From contig NZ_JABFHI010000003.1 of assembly GCF_013112225.1 (NCBI RefSeq), forward strand, positions 186,001-250,000: DNA of 64,000 nt. The letters are read 5' to 3'. Within the stretch, counting starts at the first letter, position 1, and each line of letters opens with the position of its first letter. The position numbers and the translations under genes are program-made. Below are positions 12,626 to 23,479 of the stretch, piece by piece. This stretch comes from Vreelandella azerica. GTDB lineage: Bacteria > Pseudomonadota > Gammaproteobacteria > Pseudomonadales > Halomonadaceae. The notes under the pieces were generated by a model that did no database searches, was not told the DNA's origin, and saw nothing but the letters and a program-made list of their open reading frames with translations.

Positions 12626-13323
12626 ATGTCGTTAACTCTGCTGGCACTGGATGCGTCTTCCAGCGCCTGTTCTGCTGCCCTTTTACGCCGTGATGCCGAG
12701 CAAACGACCTGCCTGGCGCGTTTTGAAATGACCCCCGCGCGCATACCCGGCGCCTGATGCCGATGGTCAACGAGGTGCTGGCAGAGGCGGGCCTTGCCCC
12801 CACCCAGCTGGATGCGGTTGCCTTTGGGCGTGGCCCGGGTTCCTTCACGGGCTTGCGTATTGCCGCGGGCACGGCGCAAGGCTTGGCCTACGGGCTTGAT
12901 CGTCCCTTGTTGGGGGTGTCGACCCTGGCGGCGCTGGCGTTACAGGCGCATCGCCGCTTTCATCTGCAGCATCTGGTAACCGCACTGGATGCGCGTATGG
13001 GCGAAATCTACTGTGCCAGTTGGCAGTGTGTGAAAGGCAAGCTGACGCCGCTGAGCGATGAAGCAGTGCTAGCCCCTGAGCATTTGCGTCTGCCCAATGA
13101 TCAGGTTGAATGGGTCGGCGTTGGTTCAGGCTTTACGTTTTGGGAGACGTTTCCAGCCGACGTTCAGGCCGCCATGCTGCAGCATCTGGATGACCTTGAA
13201 CCCAGGGCCGAGGAGATGGCCTGGCTGGCTGCTGACGATTTTGCCGCAGGGCTGGGCCAGCTCGCCTGGCAGGTACAGCCGATCTACCTGCGTAATGATG
13301 TGGCGTGGAAAAAGCCGGCATGA
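12626..13323 (+). CDS. tsaB: tRNA threonylcarbamoyladenosine biosynthesis protein TsaB (frameshifted here)
   Basis: TsaB partners TsaD and TsaE in making t6A37 of ANN-decoding tRNAs; it is normally essential. The start ([20 protein letters not shown]) runs from ATG 12626, then the frame closes at a TGA. The continuation ([47 protein letters not shown]) lies one base over. The break is in the C5 run at 12731-12735, where ACCCCCGCG should carry one more C. Repaired length is 232, typical. The ASKHA-like N-terminal lobe is intact otherwise. The stop overlaps the rsmJ start. Essentiality argues strongly for a sequencing indel. Confidence 0.93.
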
Positions 13324-14024
13324 CGCTGGCAAGCATTGCACTGCCCCCAGGACTGGCGCTTGAGCTGGGCAGTGAAGGCATGGTGTTGGTGGGGGATGAA
13401 AAGCGCTTTGGCAAACCGCTAAGGGTGGATTTTACCGCTGGCAAGGTCGCTCATCGTCGTCAGTTTGGCGGTGGCCGAGGCCAGCTGATTGCCAGAGCCT
13501 GTGGGTTAGCGGGAGGCATTACGCCTAGTGTCGTGGATGCCACCGCCGGGCTTGGCCGCGATGCCTTTGTGCTGGCCAGCCTGGGGGCTGAGGTGTTGAT
13601 GATTGAACGCGTTCCGGCGATTGCCGCCCTGCTGGAAGATGGCCTGAACCGGGCCCGGTGTGATCAGGAAACCGCTGAGATTGCCGCCAGAATGCGGCTT
13701 TATACGGGAGATGCTACCCAAGCGCTGGCCACTCTAGTGGCCCAGGCTGGGTTTGCCCCTCAGGTGGTGCACCTGGATCCTATGTTTCCCCATCGCGAAA
13801 AGTCAGCGCTGGTCAAAAAGGAAATGCGTCTGTTTCGCGAACTGGCCGGTGACGATCACGATGCGCCCCGTTTGCTGGAAGCCGCGCTGGAGACCGCCAC
13901 CCATAGGGTGGTGGTCAAGCGGCCACGCAAGGCACCGCCGATTGAAGGGCCAGCGCCGCAGCATGTGATTGAAGGCAAAACCAGCCGCTATGACCTTTAT
14001 GTGCACCGCTCATTGAAGCGTTGA
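13320..14024 (+). CDS. rsmJ: 16S rRNA (guanine(1516)-N(2))-methyltransferase RsmJ
   Basis: RsmJ methylates G1516 of 16S rRNA with SAM. Seen: [20 protein letters not shown], the SAM-binding motif [47 protein letters not shown] (catalytic DPMFP) and the tail [18 protein letters not shown] 13320 overlaps the tsaB stop (ATGA), giving 234 residues; an in-frame GTG at 13305 would add five. The stop is followed immediately by a heptad-repeat array, and the next gene is convergent. Confidence 0.94.
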   Translation: MTLASIALPPGLALELGSEGMVLVGDEKRFGKPLRVDFTAGKVAHRRQFGGGRGQLIARACGLAGGITPSVVDATAGLGRDAFVLASLGAEVLMIERVPAIAALLEDGLNRARCDQETAEIAARMRLYTGDATQALATLVAQAGFAPQVVHLDPMFPHREKSALVKKEMRLFRELAGDDHDAPRLLEAALETATHRVVVKRPRKAPPIEGPAPQHVIEGKTSRYDLYVHRSLKR

Positions 14025-14059
14025 TTCACCACTCACCACTCACCAATCACCAATCACGG
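14025..14059. repeat. Heptad repeat array (YTCACNA type), five units
   Basis: Five exactly phased 7-mers: TTCACCA, CTCACCA, CTCACCA, ATCACCA, ATCACGG. They begin directly after the rsmJ stop and fill the gap to the convergent UPF0149 gene. The same unit recurs at 18654-18731 and 36932-36987. Confidence 0.8.
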
Positions 14060-14062
14060 CCT

Positions 14063-14739
14063 TTAAGAGCGCCGCTGGCGTTTGCCGCGGGGCTGTTTAC
14101 CGCGAGGAGAGGGTTTGATGGGTTCAGGCGGTACCCGGTAATGCAGGTAAAGATCTAGCACTAGTTCAGGAAGTTGGGCGACCAGCGCTTCCTGGCGTTC
14201 AATATCGCCTGCCAGTTCCGCCATATCCGGCTCGTCTTCAAACAGCCCGGAAAGTAGCATAAAAGGTAGTAACAGGGTGGCAGCGGCTTCTTCGTCCTCA
14301 GCGAACCAGGTAGCTTCATCGCAGAAGACGCCTTCCATAAAGCCCGCGCACCAGTCGCCAATTGGGGTTTCCTCCGCGCTTAATCCGCCCAGGGTCAGCT
14401 CGAAAGGCAACTCAGGAGGCCACCCTGTTCGAGCACTGCCATGGCGTTGCGGCGCAGGCTGGAAAGCAGCATGATGATATCATCGCGCTCGGCATCATCC
14501 TGGTAGCGCGGTTCGCCCTGAAACAACTCCACAAGCCACTGTTCGGCGGGCAATTCACTGGGCGCCACGGCCAGTGCCAGCATGAAGCCATGGGCAGAAA
14601 TCAGGTCGAGGGCATCTTCATCGACCTTATCGGAATCGAGGAATTCATCCAGGCGGTCTAGCGCCTCATCTTCCAGCAGGGGTTGCGGTGGAAGGGTTTG
14701 TTGGGAAGGTGTCTCGGGAGCGTCAGGGCGGGTTGACAT
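14063..14739 (-). CDS. UPF0149 (YgfB/YecA-like) family protein, frameshifted here
   Basis: The product resembles the UPF0149/YecA family of small, acidic, all-helical proteins with no proven general function. The first part (ATG 14739; LDRLDEFLDSDKVDEDALDLISAHGFMLAL) contains the family's typical helix and HGF(L/M) motif. The second part (LPFELTLGGLSAEETPIGDWCAGFMEGV) continues in another frame with the typical W-x2-GF-x-G motif. One base is missing near 14416-14420, within GGTGGCCTCCTGAG on the minus strand. Repaired length is 225. The tail is basic (PRGKQPRGKRQRRS) and has no SEC-C metal-binding motif. Family call is firm, function unknown. Confidence 0.82.
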
Positions 14740-14787
14740 ACAAAGTCTCACTAGCGATTGGCATGAAGGGAACAAGTAACAGGATCA

Positions 14788-15378
14788 ATGATGGGCAGTT
14801 TACCATTAAATAAGGCGGTGCCTCTGCCAGCCTGGCCGGAAAACCAGCTGAACGGGATGGGCGTTAGCGAGCTACATCAGGCTGCCCGAGAGCGTGTGGA
14901 ACAAGCTTGGCAGCGCTGCCGTGAGGTCTATCCGGCGTTGCCTTTTCCACAAGTGTGGTTTGATCTCAAGGGAGCCAGCGCCGGGCAGGCGCATCTTGGA
15001 CGTGGGGGCTTGCGCTTTAATGCGGTTTTGCTGGGTGAGAATCGCCAGGCCTTCTTTGATGAGGTGATTCCGCACGAAATGGCCCACTGGCTGGTATTTC
15101 ATTTGCAGGATGGCCCGCGCCTCAAGCCCCACGGCCGTGAATGGCAAAGGGTGATGGTGGGCCTGTTTGGTTTGCCACCCCGGGTAACTCACCGCTTTGA
15201 TATTGTGAAAGCACAGCCGCGCCCCTACCTCTATCAATGTGGCTGTCAGGAACAGGGTGGTAACCAATATAGATTTACTGCTCAGCGTCACGCGCAGGTA
15301 CGCCGTGGACGCCGCTATCGCTGCCGGTTATGTGCTCAGACCTTGGTCTATTGTGGCCAGGAATTGCCGAAAAGTTAG
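14788..15378 (+). CDS. SprT-like zinc metalloprotease family protein
   Basis: The 196 residues contain the SprT-family zincin motif HEMAH (about residue 96) followed by HGREWQRVM with the third probable zinc ligand. A C-terminal zinc-ribbon-like region has paired cysteines (YQCGCQEQG ... YRCRLCAQTLVYCGQ). SprT proteins are related to the eukaryotic DNA-protein crosslink protease Spartan; bacterial function is poorly known. The start may be ATG 14788 or 14791; no strong RBS distinguishes them. It is divergent from the UPF0149 gene and stands alone, with about 280 noncoding bases following before acs. Confidence 0.88.
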   Translation: MMGSLPLNKAVPLPAWPENQLNGMGVSELHQAARERVEQAWQRCREVYPALPFPQVWFDLKGASAGQAHLGRGGLRFNAVLLGENRQAFFDEVIPHEMAHWLVFHLQDGPRLKPHGREWQRVMVGLFGLPPRVTHRFDIVKAQPRPYLYQCGCQEQGGNQYRFTAQRHAQVRRGRRYRCRLCAQTLVYCGQELPKS

Positions 15379-15655
15379 ACATAAGCTATTGTTATAAAAA
15401 GGAAAAATGTTAATACCAATGTCTAAAGGGAAGGTTGCGCTGTGAGGTTTATGCTAGTAACACTATTTTAACGCCGGAACAGCATCATAATAAAAAGCCG
15501 GTAACATTCCCAAAGCCACTTTCTGACGTTGGGCTGTATTAAAACATCTTTATTAAAAGCTTGGTTTGACGTCTTCTGCAACATGCTTTATTGAACGTTT
15601 GAGCAAGCGGCTTGGTTCAACAGAAAGTGCATTTTTCACGGACAGAGGCAACTTC

Positions 15656-17605
<1,950 letters not shown>

Positions 17606-17641
17606 TAGCGCCCTGTCACTTAGTTGACTCATCCAGATAAG

Positions 17642-17670
17642 GGCGAGCGCTACTTATGGTTCGCCTTTTT
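17642..17670 (+). terminator. Candidate terminator after acs (proximal)
   Basis: Short stem GGCGA / TCGCC with a 14-base loop and a following TTTTT run, about 35 bases after the acs stop. Weaker than the distal hairpin. Confidence 0.5.
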
Positions 17671-17684
17671 CAAGATTGATGTAT

Positions 17685-17718
17685 ACCGTGCCGGCTTCTA
17701 AAGCCGGCACGGTTGTTT
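17685..17718 (+). terminator. Terminator after acs (distal)
   Basis: Perfect 13-bp stem ACCGTGCCGGCTT / AAGCCGGCACGGT with a 3-base loop, followed by TGTTTGTG. The gap to the next gene continues to 17935 with no further gene. Confidence 0.75.
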
Positions 17719-17935
17719 GTGTGGTCGTACCCGTCACTTATTCTGTAAAGATGCGTTTTGCAGGTTCATGTATTAGCATTGTATTGAAAAGCGGATAATA
17801 GCTTTATTGCTGTAAATATAACAATTTGTGCCCGTGGCGCTTGGGAATGGATAACGCCATGGGGTACCATGCCAACACAGAATAAGCCTAACGTCGCGGC
17901 AATACGCTAGCTGCTTAAGAACCGGAGGAATATCC

Positions 17936-18598
17936 ATGGCCATAGCTCATAAATTCATTGTTGCAGACGATCACCCCTTGTTTCGCGCTGCGCTGACTCA
18001 AGCGCTGCGGCAACTGGCTCCCCAGGCGGAGATCGTTGAAGCCGATACCATGGAAGCCACTGCCGACGTGGTTAACCGCCACCCGGACGCTGACCTGATC
18101 CTGCTGGATCTACATATGCCGGGGGCTCACGGTTTCTCGGGGCTGATTCAGCTGCGTGGCCAAATGCCGGACATTCCCGTAGCGGTGGTGTCAGGCAGTG
18201 ACGAGCCTTACGTGGTGCGCCGTGCGATTGATTACGGTGCCTCCGGCTTTATTCCCAAGTCGTCTTCCTTGCAGCTGATTGCCGAAGCCGTTGGTGAGAT
18301 CCTTGACGGCGAAGTCTGGCTACCAGAAGCATTGGCGGGCGTTCTTGATGAAAGCAGCGAAGATGAAACCAAGTTTGCTGAAGCTATCGCGTCGCTGACA
18401 CCCCAGCAGTTTCGGGTGCTGAATATGCTCACCGAAGGCCTGCTCAACAAGCAGATTGCCTACGAACTGAGCGTTTCAGAAGCCACCATCAAGGCCCACG
18501 TCACGGCCATTTTGCGTAAGCTCGGCGTCCACTCTCGCACTCAGGCGGTTATCGCCGCCCAGAAACTGGAAGTTGAACCGCCGAAAGTGTCTTCCTGA
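17936..18598 (+). CDS. crbR: LuxR-family response regulator (CrbR/ErdR type)
   Basis: A 220-residue NarL/FixJ-type regulator. The receiver domain shows VADDHPLFR, phospho-acceptor Asp58 in LILLDLHMPG, and a conserved Lys in FIPKSS. The LuxR helix-turn-helix lies at about 150-205 (LTPQQFRVLNMLTEGLLNKQIAYELSVSEATIKAH in sequence). Its placement between acs and a convergent SSS-PAS-histidine kinase-receiver gene matches CrbR of Vibrio and its Pseudomonas homologues, which switch on acs and related genes. RBS GGAGGA lies 8 bases before ATG. Symbol is by homology and context, not proof. Confidence 0.85.
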   Translation: MAIAHKFIVADDHPLFRAALTQALRQLAPQAEIVEADTMEATADVVNRHPDADLILLDLHMPGAHGFSGLIQLRGQMPDIPVAVVSGSDEPYVVRRAIDYGASGFIPKSSSLQLIAEAVGEILDGEVWLPEALAGVLDESSEDETKFAEAIASLTPQQFRVLNMLTEGLLNKQIAYELSVSEATIKAHVTAILRKLGVHSRTQAVIAAQKLEVEPPKVSS

Positions 18599-18653
18599 AT
18601 AGTAGTGAGTAGTGAATGATTGGTATGGTCCCAGGAATGACGCCACACTTTTT

Positions 18654-18731
18654 ACGATTCACGATTCACGATTCACGATTCACGATTCACGATTCACGAT
18701 TCACGATTCACGATTCACGATTCACGATTCA
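18654..18731. repeat. Perfect 7-bp tandem repeat (ACGATTC), 11 copies
   Basis: Eleven uninterrupted copies of ACGATTC (77 bases) run into the stop codon of the convergent crbS gene: the minus-strand TGA at 18729-18731 is part of the repeat frame. Just after the crbR stop (18599-18618) sits a short imperfect array of the same unit in the opposite orientation (AGTGAGT-AGTGAAT), so the two ends face each other across about 35 bases. Relates to arrays at 14025 and 36932. Confidence 0.95.
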
Positions 18732-21700
18732 CGCCTCACCCGCCCTGCTTGCCTGTAGCGTCCGGGTGAGTAGGGCGCGCAGGGCGGCGGGGCGTACCGG
18801 TTTGAGCAGTAGCTGGTAGCCAGCACGTTTAACTTCTTCAGCAACGGCTTCGGTGCGGTCGGCGGTAATCACAATGCCGGGCACCGCGCCTTCCAGCCGT
18901 TCACTCAGAGCTTCAAGCGCCATCATGCCGGTCACTTCATTGTCCAGATGGTAGTCGGCCAGGATCGCATCCGGGTCGCCGTCCATGTTGCGCAGAATGG
19001 ACTTGGCACCGCCAATGCTGGTAGCGGTAAAGACTTCACACCCCCAGCCGCTCAACATGGCGCTCATGCCTTCAAGAATCAGCGTTTCATTGTCGATACA
19101 GACGATGCGTGTGCCTGAGAGCTTATTACTGGCACGGCGCCGGCTGGGCTCTTCGATGCTGCTTTGTTCGCGTGCGGTAACCACCGGCACGCTAACCGCA
19201 AAGACGGTACCCAGGCCGACCCGGGAACGCACCTTGATAGGGTGATCCAGCACACGGCTCATACGGTCAGCAATCGAAAGGCCAAGCCCCAGACCTTTTT
19301 CACTTTCTTTATGCCGAGATGCCTGATCAAGGCGGCGAAACTCCTGGAATATCTCGGATAGCTTGGATTCCGGAATGCCAGGGCCGCTATCCCATACTTC
19401 TATGCTCAGCCGGTCGCCATGACGGCGGCAGCCAAGTAACACACGGCCTTCCTGAGTATAACGCAGGGCGTTGGAAAGAAAGTTCTGCACAATGCGGCGC
19501 AACATCTGGGGGTCAGAGTCGACCCACTGTTGGGTGGGCACCACATCCAGATCCAGGCCGCGATCTTCCGCCATGACATCGAATTCAGCCCGCAATGGCT
19601 GAAAAATATCGGCCAGGGCAAAATGGCTGCGCCGTGGGGTCAGGGCGCCAGCATCCAGTTTGGAAATATCCAGTAGGGTGCTGAGCAATTCTTCGGCCGC
19701 CTGCAGTGAATTATCGATATGATGGATAGTGCGCTGGGTATTGTCGTCATGTTGCCCCTGGATCAGCGCCGAGGTAAACAGACGAGCTGCATTGAGCGGC
19801 TGCAGCAGGTCGTGGCTGGCAGCGGCCAGAAAACGGGTCTTGGACGCATTGGCATCTTCTGCCAACTGCTTGGCCTGGCGGAGGGCCAGCTCAGCCTCGG
19901 CGCGCACCTGATTTTCCTGGCGCAGGGCGGCATTGGCTTCGGAAAGCGCTTGAGTCCGCTCGCGCACCCGCTCTTCCAGGGTCTCGTTGGTTTCTTTGAG
20001 GGCGATTTCTGCCTGGCGCCGCTCGGTAATATCCTGGTACAGCGCAAAAAAGCCGAGTATCGATTGGCTATCGCCGAAGTGCGGCGTATAGGTGACCAGC
20101 ATGTAATGCATGCTGTTATTGAACATTAAAGACACTTCAAAACTGACCCGCTCGCCGTTCAGAGCGCGCGCTACCCAGGGCGCGCGCTCCTCGGCCTGTT
20201 GCCGGGTAAGCACCTCGTCATTGCGTTTGCCAATTACGGCGTTGCGGTCAATCCCGAAAGCCTGCTCGTAGGCGCGGTTGGTAAACAGGTAACGGCATTC
20301 CTTATCAAAGTAGGCGATCAACGCCGGAACGTTATCGGTGTAGATACGAATATTGTTTTCTGAGCGGATCAAGGCTTCTTCGATGCGCTTCTGCTGAGTA
20401 ATATCCTGATAGGTATACACAAAGCCGCCGCCCGGCATGGGGTTGCCCTGTACTTCCAACACGCTGCCATCCTGGCGGTAACGCACGTAGCGGTGGGGTT
20501 GCCCATCGCGGATGTTATCCAGCAGCAACTGCACATGCTCTTCTGGGTCACCGGGGCCATATTCGCCGTTGTGGGCGTTGTAGCGGAAGATGCGATCAAT
20601 AGGGGCGCCCACTCTTATCAGGTGGTCAGGAAAGCGGAACAGCTCCAGGTAGCGCTGGTTCCACACCACCAGGCGCAGGTTTTGATCCACCACACTGATG
20701 CCCTGGTTGATGTTCTCGATCGTCGCTTGCAAAAGAGCGCGGTTAAATTCGAGTACCTGGGAGGCTTCGTCGACGATGGAGATAACATCCGAAATACCAA
20801 TGCCGCGCCCCTGCAAAGCTGAGTTGACAACGATTCGCGCCGAAGAGGCGCCCAGTACTGAGGCCAGGAAACGCTCGGTGAACTGGATGATATCAATCGA
20901 GGCGCGAGTGCTGTCTTCAAGCGGCTTGCCGGTACGCCGGGCGTAATCGTCAAAGGCGCGGGCGACTTGGTTGGCACCAAGGAAACGCTCACACAGTACT
21001 TTGAGATCCCCTACTGTGGTGGCGCCTGTCCAGGGACGGTTAACCGACGTCTGGCGGGTTTCAACGCTATCGACAAACAACGAGGCCTGGATGCGCTCAA
21101 CTACCCGTTGGGAAGTCACCTGGGAAACAAAAATATAGCAGAACAGGTTTACCCCAAGAGACAGCATGACACCGTGAGTGAAGGGGTCGCCAAGATTCAG
21201 GCCGAACAGGGCAGTGGGCGTTAGCCAGTGTTGGCTGAGGGGGCCGCCGAGCAGCCAGGCATCAGGTAACACGCCGGCATTGATCATAGCCGGCATCAAG
21301 AGGCTGTAGGTCCAGATCATGAAACCGGCATTCATGCCGACAATCACCCCGAAACGGTTACCGCGCTTCCAGTACAAGCCGCCAATCAGGGCAGGCGCAA
21401 ACTGGGCCGCTGCGGCAAACGACAGCATGCCGATGGAGGCCAGCGAAGTAAATTCAGCAATCAGCTGGTAAAAACCGTAGCCCATACCCAGTACCGCGAT
21501 AATGGTCAGACGCCTGGCACGTAGCACCAGGCGGCCATAGTCACGGGCCTTGGTATCAAACCAGCGCAGCCGGAACAGGGCGGGGATGACAATCTCGTTG
21601 GAAATCATTATCGAGACTGCTACAGCGGCGACAATCACCATGCCGGTGGAAGCCGAAAAGCCGCCGATAAAAGTCAGCAGTGTCAGCCAGTCGTGTCCGG

Positions 21701-22670
21701 AAGCCATCGACAGGGCCAGCACATAGCTATCTGCCTCAATGCCACTGTCACCAAACATCCACAGGCCAGCCGCCGCCAGCGGTACGACAAAGAAGGCAAT
21801 CGCTACAAGATAAAGTGGAAACAGCCAGCGCGCCTTGCGGGCATCGTCGCTGTGAGTGTTTTCCACCACGGCTACATGAAACTGGCGTGGCAGGCAGAGC
21901 ACCGCCAGCATGGCCAGTAGGGTCTGGGCCCAGAAGCCCTGACCAAAATCCTGATTCGCCAGCTGACGCTGCAGTTCAAGCTGGCTTTCAGCAAAATTCA
22001 TTAGCTCGCCCAGGCCATCAAACATGCCCCAGGTGACAACACAGCCCAGTACAACGAAGGCGAGAAGCTTGACCAGGGATTCAAAGGCAACGGCATGAAT
22101 CAGCCCCTCGTGATGCTCCGTTGCATCGGTGTGACGGGTGCCGAAGATAATCGCAAAGATGGCCATGACAATCGCCACGTAGAAGGCTGTATCGGTAAAC
22201 AGGGGCGCCTTGGCCACATCGCCTGCATCGGTGAGAATACTGAAGGAGGTGGCAACGGCCTTAAGCTGCAGCGCGATATAGGGCAGGGTGCCAAATAGAG
22301 CCACCAGGCTGGCAAACGCGGCCAGCGATTGGGCTTTGCCGTAGCGTGAGGCAATAAAGTCGGCAATTGAGGTGACATTCTGGTGCTTGGCCACCCGGAT
22401 CATCTTGGCCAGCACCGGCCAGAACAGCAGAAAGGTCAGAATGGGCCCGACAAAAATACTGGCAAACGACCAGCCATTGGTGGCCGCCTGGCCAACGGCA
22501 CCATAAAACGTCCAGGAGGTGCAGTAGATCGCCAGGGCAAGGCTGTAAATAATAGGGCGTTTATGGCTAGCGCCATGGGTGCGGGCGCGCCGGTCACCAT
22601 ACCAGGCAATGCCAAACAGTACCGCGATATATGCAAGCGATACGGCAACCAGGAGTCCGCCGTGAAACAT
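18729..22670 (-). CDS. crbS: Transporter-linked hybrid sensor histidine kinase (CrbS type)
   Basis: About 1313 residues. Residues 5-500 form an SLC5/SSS sodium-solute symporter domain with about 13 membrane spans. It is followed by a linker, two PAS domains (about 650-760 and 780-890), a coiled coil, HisKA with phospho-His in ASHDLLQPLNAARLF (about 953), HATPase boxes (QNFLSNALRYT, DSGPGIPE, GLGLGLSIADRM) and a receiver domain with Asp in ILADYHLDN (about 1239). This architecture matches CrbS, proposed to sense acetate or its transport. ATG 22670 has GGGGAAA upstream; an in-frame ATG at 22685 is less likely. It is intact despite its length. Convergent with crbR. Confidence 0.9.
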   Translation of the reverse strand: MFHGGLLVAVSLAYIAVLFGIAWYGDRRARTHGASHKRPIIYSLALAIYCTSWTFYGAVGQAATNGWSFASIFVGPILTFLLFWPVLAKMIRVAKHQNVTSIADFIASRYGKAQSLAAFASLVALFGTLPYIALQLKAVATSFSILTDAGDVAKAPLFTDTAFYVAIVMAIFAIIFGTRHTDATEHHEGLIHAVAFESLVKLLAFVVLGCVVTWGMFDGLGELMNFAESQLELQRQLANQDFGQGFWAQTLLAMLAVLCLPRQFHVAVVENTHSDDARKARWLFPLYLVAIAFFVVPLAAAGLWMFGDSGIEADSYVLALSMASGHDWLTLLTFIGGFSASTGMVIVAAVAVSIMISNEIVIPALFRLRWFDTKARDYGRLVLRARRLTIIAVLGMGYGFYQLIAEFTSLASIGMLSFAAAAQFAPALIGGLYWKRGNRFGVIVGMNAGFMIWTYSLLMPAMINAGVLPDAWLLGGPLSQHWLTPTALFGLNLGDPFTHGVMLSLGVNLFCYIFVSQVTSQRVVERIQASLFVDSVETRQTSVNRPWTGATTVGDLKVLCERFLGANQVARAFDDYARRTGKPLEDSTRASIDIIQFTERFLASVLGASSARIVVNSALQGRGIGISDVISIVDEASQVLEFNRALLQATIENINQGISVVDQNLRLVVWNQRYLELFRFPDHLIRVGAPIDRIFRYNAHNGEYGPGDPEEHVQLLLDNIRDGQPHRYVRYRQDGSVLEVQGNPMPGGGFVYTYQDITQQKRIEEALIRSENNIRIYTDNVPALIAYFDKECRYLFTNRAYEQAFGIDRNAVIGKRNDEVLTRQQAEERAPWVARALNGERVSFEVSLMFNNSMHYMLVTYTPHFGDSQSILGFFALYQDITERRQAEIALKETNETLEERVRERTQALSEANAALRQENQVRAEAELALRQAKQLAEDANASKTRFLAAASHDLLQPLNAARLFTSALIQGQHDDNTQRTIHHIDNSLQAAEELLSTLLDISKLDAGALTPRRSHFALADIFQPLRAEFDVMAEDRGLDLDVVPTQQWVDSDPQMLRRIVQNFLSNALRYTQEGRVLLGCRRHGDRLSIEVWDSGPGIPESKLSEIFQEFRRLDQASRHKESEKGLGLGLSIADRMSRVLDHPIKVRSRVGLGTVFAVSVPVVTAREQSSIEEPSRRRASNKLSGTRIVCIDNETLILEGMSAMLSGWGCEVFTATSIGGAKSILRNMDGDPDAILADYHLDNEVTGMMALEALSERLEGAVPGIVITADRTEAVAEEVKRAGYQLLLKPVRPAALRALLTRTLQASRAGEA

Positions 22671-22785
22671 GTTATTTCCCCGCAATTACAAAAACAGGCG
22701 CCAGGCCACTGAACTTAGTTAAGGGCTGACAGATTCTGACCCATTTTAGGAGAAATCAGCCACAGCGTCAGTGAAATACATGACG

Positions 22786-23301
22786 TTAGGTACCTGCCGG
22801 GCACACAGCCGAATAGATGCCTGAATCCTGGCGCAGGGTGCGGGTGGCCTGAGTGTCTGGCTCGCCACTGTCATCCTCGATAGGCACCAGTTCGCGGGAG
22901 TCGCAATTAAGCACATAGCGCTGGGGGATAACGGTTTCTGTGTAGTGGCGCTCAAAGTGATAGAGCATGAAGTCAGCAACAGGTGTGGCGCCATCGCTTA
23001 CACGCACGCTCTCGCGGTCAACCACGGTAAACTCAGTGACCATCGGAAAGGCAAAGGTCCAGGGGCGCCATACTGCACTGCTGGCCTGGCTTGAGACGAC
23101 TTCTGCAGAAGGCGGTAACTGTTGTTGCTTGAGTTCAAACCAGCCGTATTCCGTCGAGATCTGATAGCCCAGCATGCCCAGGCCGCCAAACACAGGGATA
23201 ATCCACTTGGGCAGGCGCTTGCCGCTGAGGGTGCGCAGGAAAAGACCGATACCTGCAGCCGCGAGGCCAGCAAATATGGCGGCGATCAAATGCCAAATCA
23301 T
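22786..23301 (-). CDS. Hypothetical membrane-anchored protein next to symporter operon
   Basis: 171 residues, family not recognised. Two N-terminal hydrophobic segments (about 3-22 and 33-48, WHLIAAIFAGLAAAGIGLFL) are followed by a soluble region of about 120 residues with a lone Cys pair (LNCDSRELVP and the final VCPAGT). This suggests a periplasmic or membrane-associated domain. It lies between crbS and the SSS symporter gene on the same strand, behind a hairpin at 23386-23412, so it probably has its own promoter. Context suggests a role linked to carboxylate uptake or sensing, but nothing in the sequence proves this. Confidence 0.7.
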   Translation of the reverse strand: MIWHLIAAIFAGLAAAGIGLFLRTLSGKRLPKWIIPVFGGLGMLGYQISTEYGWFELKQQQLPPSAEVVSSQASSAVWRPWTFAFPMVTEFTVVDRESVRVSDGATPVADFMLYHFERHYTETVIPQRYVLNCDSRELVPIEDDSGEPDTQATRTLRQDSGIYSAVCPAGT

Positions 23302-23385
23302 AATAGGTAAATCCTTGAACTGAGGGGTATTGAGCTGTGATCAGCCCATTATGCCAAAATATCAGCGTGGCAGGGGGTAAACGCA

Positions 23386-23412
23386 ATCGGGCTTCCCAAG
23401 GGGAAGCCCGAT
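23386..23412 (-). terminator. Terminator after the SSS symporter gene
   Basis: Perfect 12-bp stem ATCGGGCTTCCC / GGGAAGCCCGAT with loop of 3; on the minus strand a short TTT-containing stretch follows. It lies 68 bases past the symporter stop. Confidence 0.65.
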
Positions 23413-23479
23413 GTGTGATCAACCCGAACGACTTACAGATACCTTGCTCGGGTTGATGATGCCTGGGTCACTCTATGAA

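Noticed and set aside
18654..18731. Possible CRISPR array
   Set aside because: The unit is 7 bp with no spacers, and no cas genes are present; it is a simple tandem repeat.
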